Source of the DNA: Lysobacterales bacterium
GTDB lineage: Bacteria > Pseudomonadota > Gammaproteobacteria > Xanthomonadales > SZUA-36
Length of the DNA: 6,819 nucleotides
Assembly (NCBI GenBank): GCA_021648045.1
Contig: JAKITM010000116.1
Span: forward strand, 1-6,819
Direction of reading: 5' to 3'
Shown here: positions 5,490-6,819 of the stretch, one piece after another
Position numbering within the stretch: position 1 is the first letter of the stretch
Layout: each line of letters opens with the position of its first letter
Notes under the pieces: model-generated
Told to the model about the DNA's origin: nothing
The model's input: only the letters and a program-made list of their open reading frames with translations
Database searches by the model: none
Translations under genes and position numbers: made by a program

Positions 5490-5747
5490 ATCCTGCCCCA
5501 ATTCGTGTATAACTATACTAATTCACTTCCAACAATCCGACTATCAACGACTTACTCGCTTTAAAGTAGGACTTCAAACCGATTTATACTGCGAAGATGC
5601 TGTATAACTATAGTATAGTTTTCATTAATTCAGTAACAGAAATTCACTTGCAAATCAAAGGTATTGATAGCAATATATGGATAATTAGATTTTTTATACG
5701 GCAATATGGCCTGATATTCAGTTTTGGCTGTATAAATTAAAGTTAGC
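5470..5747 (+). repeat. Integron head, right copy (inverted, diverged relative of 715-985)
   Basis: This is the plus-strand partner of the left head. It shares the blocks around the integrase-like start (TTTGACATA, CCTGCCCCA), the spaced blocks ATCAA, TTAC, GTAGGA, CCG and GTATAA, then CTTGCAAATCAA (5647-5658), TTATAC, GATATT, CAGTTT and the exact 16-mer ending at 5747. The only clear length differences are one base near the start codon region, about five bases upstream of CTTGC, and compensating single bases near the core. The segment from CTTGC to the core is 101 bp in both copies. Confidence 0.72.
5648..5676 (+). promoter_or_regulatory. Candidate cassette promoter (Pc-like) in the right head
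   Basis: TTGCAA (5648-5653) and CAATAT (5671-5676) are spaced by 17 nt and read toward the nuclease gene. The -35-like TTGCAA lies within the CTTGCAAATCAA block, one of the longest runs shared with the left head, where the aligned -10 (CAAGAT) is poorer. Integron cassettes depend on a promoter on the integrase/attI side, so conservation of this block fits, but the boxes are only moderate matches. Confidence 0.35.
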
Positions 5748-5748
5748 A
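5722..5748 (+). other. attI-like insertion site, right copy
   Basis: GTTAGCA (5742-5748) is preceded by ATAAATTAAA (5732-5741) and, 20 bp upstream, by the related TTTTGGCTGT. The arrangement matches the left copy, where GTTTAGCTGG stands 20 bp before GTTAGCT. The sequence after the core differs completely between the two copies, as expected if a different cassette was inserted at each. The nuclease gene's ribosome-binding site begins a few bases later. Confidence 0.68.
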
Positions 5749-5751
5749 TTT

Positions 5752-5760
5752 AAAAGGAGG
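5752..5760 (+). promoter_or_regulatory. Strong ribosome-binding site of the nuclease gene
   Basis: AAAAGGAGG ends 9 nt before the ATG at 5770. It decides the start: the in-frame TTG at 5761 directly abuts this sequence and could not use it. It is the strongest Shine-Dalgarno sequence in the window, and it lies inside the cassette, so the gene carries its own translation signal. Confidence 0.75.
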
Positions 5761-5769
5761 TTGTTCTGT

Positions 5770-6630
5770 ATGGATAAGAAGGAATATATAATAAGACAGC
5801 TAGGCAGAACCAAAAATAAAAAGTATGAAGCCTATGTTGTTTCAAGAATTATCCACCTGTTGGATGATTTCAGTGTTAAATTTGTAACACAGCAATATGT
5901 AATGCGCCCCGAAGGCAGAGCATTAACAGATTTATTTTTTCCACAACTTGGTTTGCATGTTGAGGTTGATGAAGGTCAACATTTTGTTGCTGACAATATA
6001 AAGGCTGATAAAATTCGTGAAGCAGATATTGTTAATACAACAGGGCATGAAATATTGCGTGTTGATGTTACTAAATCATTTGAGGATATAAACAACAAAA
6101 TTGGTAATATAGTACAAAGAATCAAAGAACTAAAAAATCAGAGTGTATTTGTCCCTTGGGATATTGATTCAGAATTTAGCCCCGATACATACATTAAACT
6201 TGGGTATATTGTTGTGTCTGATAATGTAGCTTTTAAAACCATAAAAGATGCGTGTAATTGTTTTGGGCATAATTATTCTGGCTATCAACGGGCAGGAGCT
6301 CCACACCCAGATTCGGAAGTTATGCTTTGGTTTCCTAAATTATTTCCAAATGGAGAGTGGAATAACCAAATATCAGATGATGAGGAAATAATTTTTGAAA
6401 AAAATGAAGATGCTGAAAAGGCGAAAGAGCATTTTTTAAGTCATTTAAATAATAAAAAACACAAGCAGAAGCGCATTGTTTTCGCAAAAGTTAAAGGCAA
6501 CCTGGGTGATACTTTATACCGATTCAGAGGATTATATAAATTAGACACTCAAGAGAGTAACGAAAATATCGGGCTTGTTTGGAAAAGAATTGAAAGAAAG
6601 GTTCAAACATATCCTCAACCAAAATGCTAA
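5770..6630 (+). CDS. PvuRts1I/AbaSI-like modification-dependent restriction endonuclease
   Basis: A 286-residue protein, close to PvuRts1I-family length. The N-terminal half reads as a Vsr-like nuclease: a basic helix (KNKKYEAYVVSRIIHLL, 15-31), QQYVMRPEGRALTDLFFP (41-58) with candidate catalytic D54, HVEVDEGQH (63-71) with E65, D67, E68 and H71, and HEILRVDV (93-100). The C-terminal half (about 130-283) begins near PWDIDSEFSP, contains DACNCFGHNYSGYQR (160-174), and ends with GDTLYRFRGLYKLD and VWKRI. That layout corresponds to the SRA-like base-reading domain of enzymes that cut DNA containing 5-hydroxymethyl- or glucosyl-hydroxymethyl-cytosine, as made by T-even phages. No cognate methylase is present, consistent with a type IV-like enzyme. 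The family match is from memory of its motifs; the exact modified base recognised is unknown. It stands alone in an integron cassette, and the coding sequence is AT-rich. Confidence 0.75.
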   Translation: MDKKEYIIRQLGRTKNKKYEAYVVSRIIHLLDDFSVKFVTQQYVMRPEGRALTDLFFPQLGLHVEVDEGQHFVADNIKADKIREADIVNTTGHEILRVDVTKSFEDINNKIGNIVQRIKELKNQSVFVPWDIDSEFSPDTYIKLGYIVVSDNVAFKTIKDACNCFGHNYSGYQRAGAPHPDSEVMLWFPKLFPNGEWNNQISDDEEIIFEKNEDAEKAKEHFLSHLNNKKHKQKRIVFAKVKGNLGDTLYRFRGLYKLDTQESNENIGLVWKRIERKVQTYPQPKC

Positions 6631-6695
6631 CAAGGCGCTACACACGGACGACAATTCCGCTATGCTCCATTGTCGCCGGTGAGCTTGGTCGTTAT
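6627..6695 (+). other. attC-like recombination site ending the nuclease cassette
   Basis: CTAAC (6627-6631) overlaps the nuclease stop codon and pairs in inverse with GTTAT (6691-6695). The inner stem is CGG 6645-6647 plus CGACAAT 6649-6655 against ATTGTCG 6669-6675 plus CCG 6676-6678, with A6648 extrahelical and a 13-nt loop. Further out, GCT (6637-6639) can pair with AGC (6682-6684). A single extra base in the upstream arm is the known polarity mark of attC sites, and here it agrees with plus-strand orientation. The last core, GTTATTA, fits GTTRRRY less well than that of the first site. Confidence 0.78.
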
Positions 6696-6715
6696 TAACC
6701 TAGCGTCCAAATACC

Positions 6716-6819
6716 CTATGCAGCGTACTGAATTGCTGGATGTAAAAAGTAGCTCTTAACCCGAGCCGGAAGGGCTTGTAGTTTTCTCATGATACCGAGG
6801 ACCTTTCTTTCAAGTTGCT
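6716..6819 (-). CDS. Possible 3' end of an unrecognised minus-strand gene, cut by the window edge
   Basis: On the minus strand a frame is open from the window edge to TAG at 6718-6716, giving 33 readable residues that end in LHPAIQYAA and include a basic helical stretch (IMRKLQALPARVKSYF). The stop lies about 20 bp beyond the attC-like site, on the opposite strand to the cassette gene. This may be a resident gene bordering the cassette, a reversed cassette gene, or simply an open stretch by chance. No family is recognised. Confidence 0.22.
   Translation of the reverse strand, partial: QLERKVLGIMRKLQALPARVKSYFLHPAIQYAA

Larger units (their letters stand above)
5743..6691 (+). mobile_element. 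Integron gene cassette carrying a restriction-like nuclease
   Basis: With crossover after G5742 in the attI-like core and after G6691 in the attC-like site, the cassette is 949 bp and holds one gene. The coding region starts 27 bp from the left junction, and its TAA stop lies in the first attC core. This tight packing, plus AT-rich coding sequence unlike the neighbouring cnoX gene, supports acquisition as a cassette. Confidence 0.7.

Noticed and set aside
5582..5620. Possible LexA (SOS) box near the right integrase-like start
   Set aside because: The best candidates, around CTGTATAACTATAG, lack the second half-site ACAG at the required spacing.

Overview
The window looks like accessory chromosome of a gammaproteobacterium, probably marine. 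The basis is the style of the CnoX/YbbN-type thioredoxin and the MsbA/BmrA-like ABC exporter, plus integron cassettes of chromosomal-integron type. This is an inference from family resemblance; the genus cannot be read from the sequence.

Layout. Positions 65-719 hold a compact minus-strand gene cassette: a BrnT-like toxin (672-394) and a ribbon-helix-helix antitoxin (397-122). The antitoxin stop codon lies inside the first core of an attC-like folded site (127-65). Directly behind the toxin start is an attI-like insertion point (core at 720-715), followed by about 250 bp leading to a plus-strand ATG at 967 that opens what looks like a beheaded integron integrase (967-1068). Next come an apparently empty stretch (1069-1236), a plus-strand AAA ATPase/DUF4143 gene (1264-2430), a convergent minus-strand ABC exporter (4271-2502), and a divergent plus-strand CnoX/YbbN-like co-chaperone gene (4393-5256). 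After another gene-free stretch with a 62-bp inverted-repeat element (5405-5466), the same head appears again in mirror image. It comprises a minus-strand ATG at 5489 with the same first codons, collinear leader sequence, and an attI-like core at 5742-5747. This core is followed by a one-gene plus-strand cassette (5743-6691) encoding a nuclease that resembles the PvuRts1I/AbaSI modification-dependent restriction enzymes, ending in a second attC-like site (6627-6695).

How it fits together. The two outer cassettes are a toxin-antitoxin pair and a probable anti-phage nuclease, both typical integron cargo. They point outward from a 5-kb core segment whose ends are two inverted, diverged copies of an integron head (leader plus attI). 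Identity counted by eye is about 71% over the 101 bp next to the insertion core and about 61% over a further 69 bp. No intact integrase is present between the heads. Each integrase reading frame loses recognisable sequence soon after its start codon. The ABC exporter and thioredoxin read as ordinary chromosomal genes; the ATPase gene is more AT-rich and may be accessory. The unexpected object is this double-headed, outward-facing pair of integron remnants.
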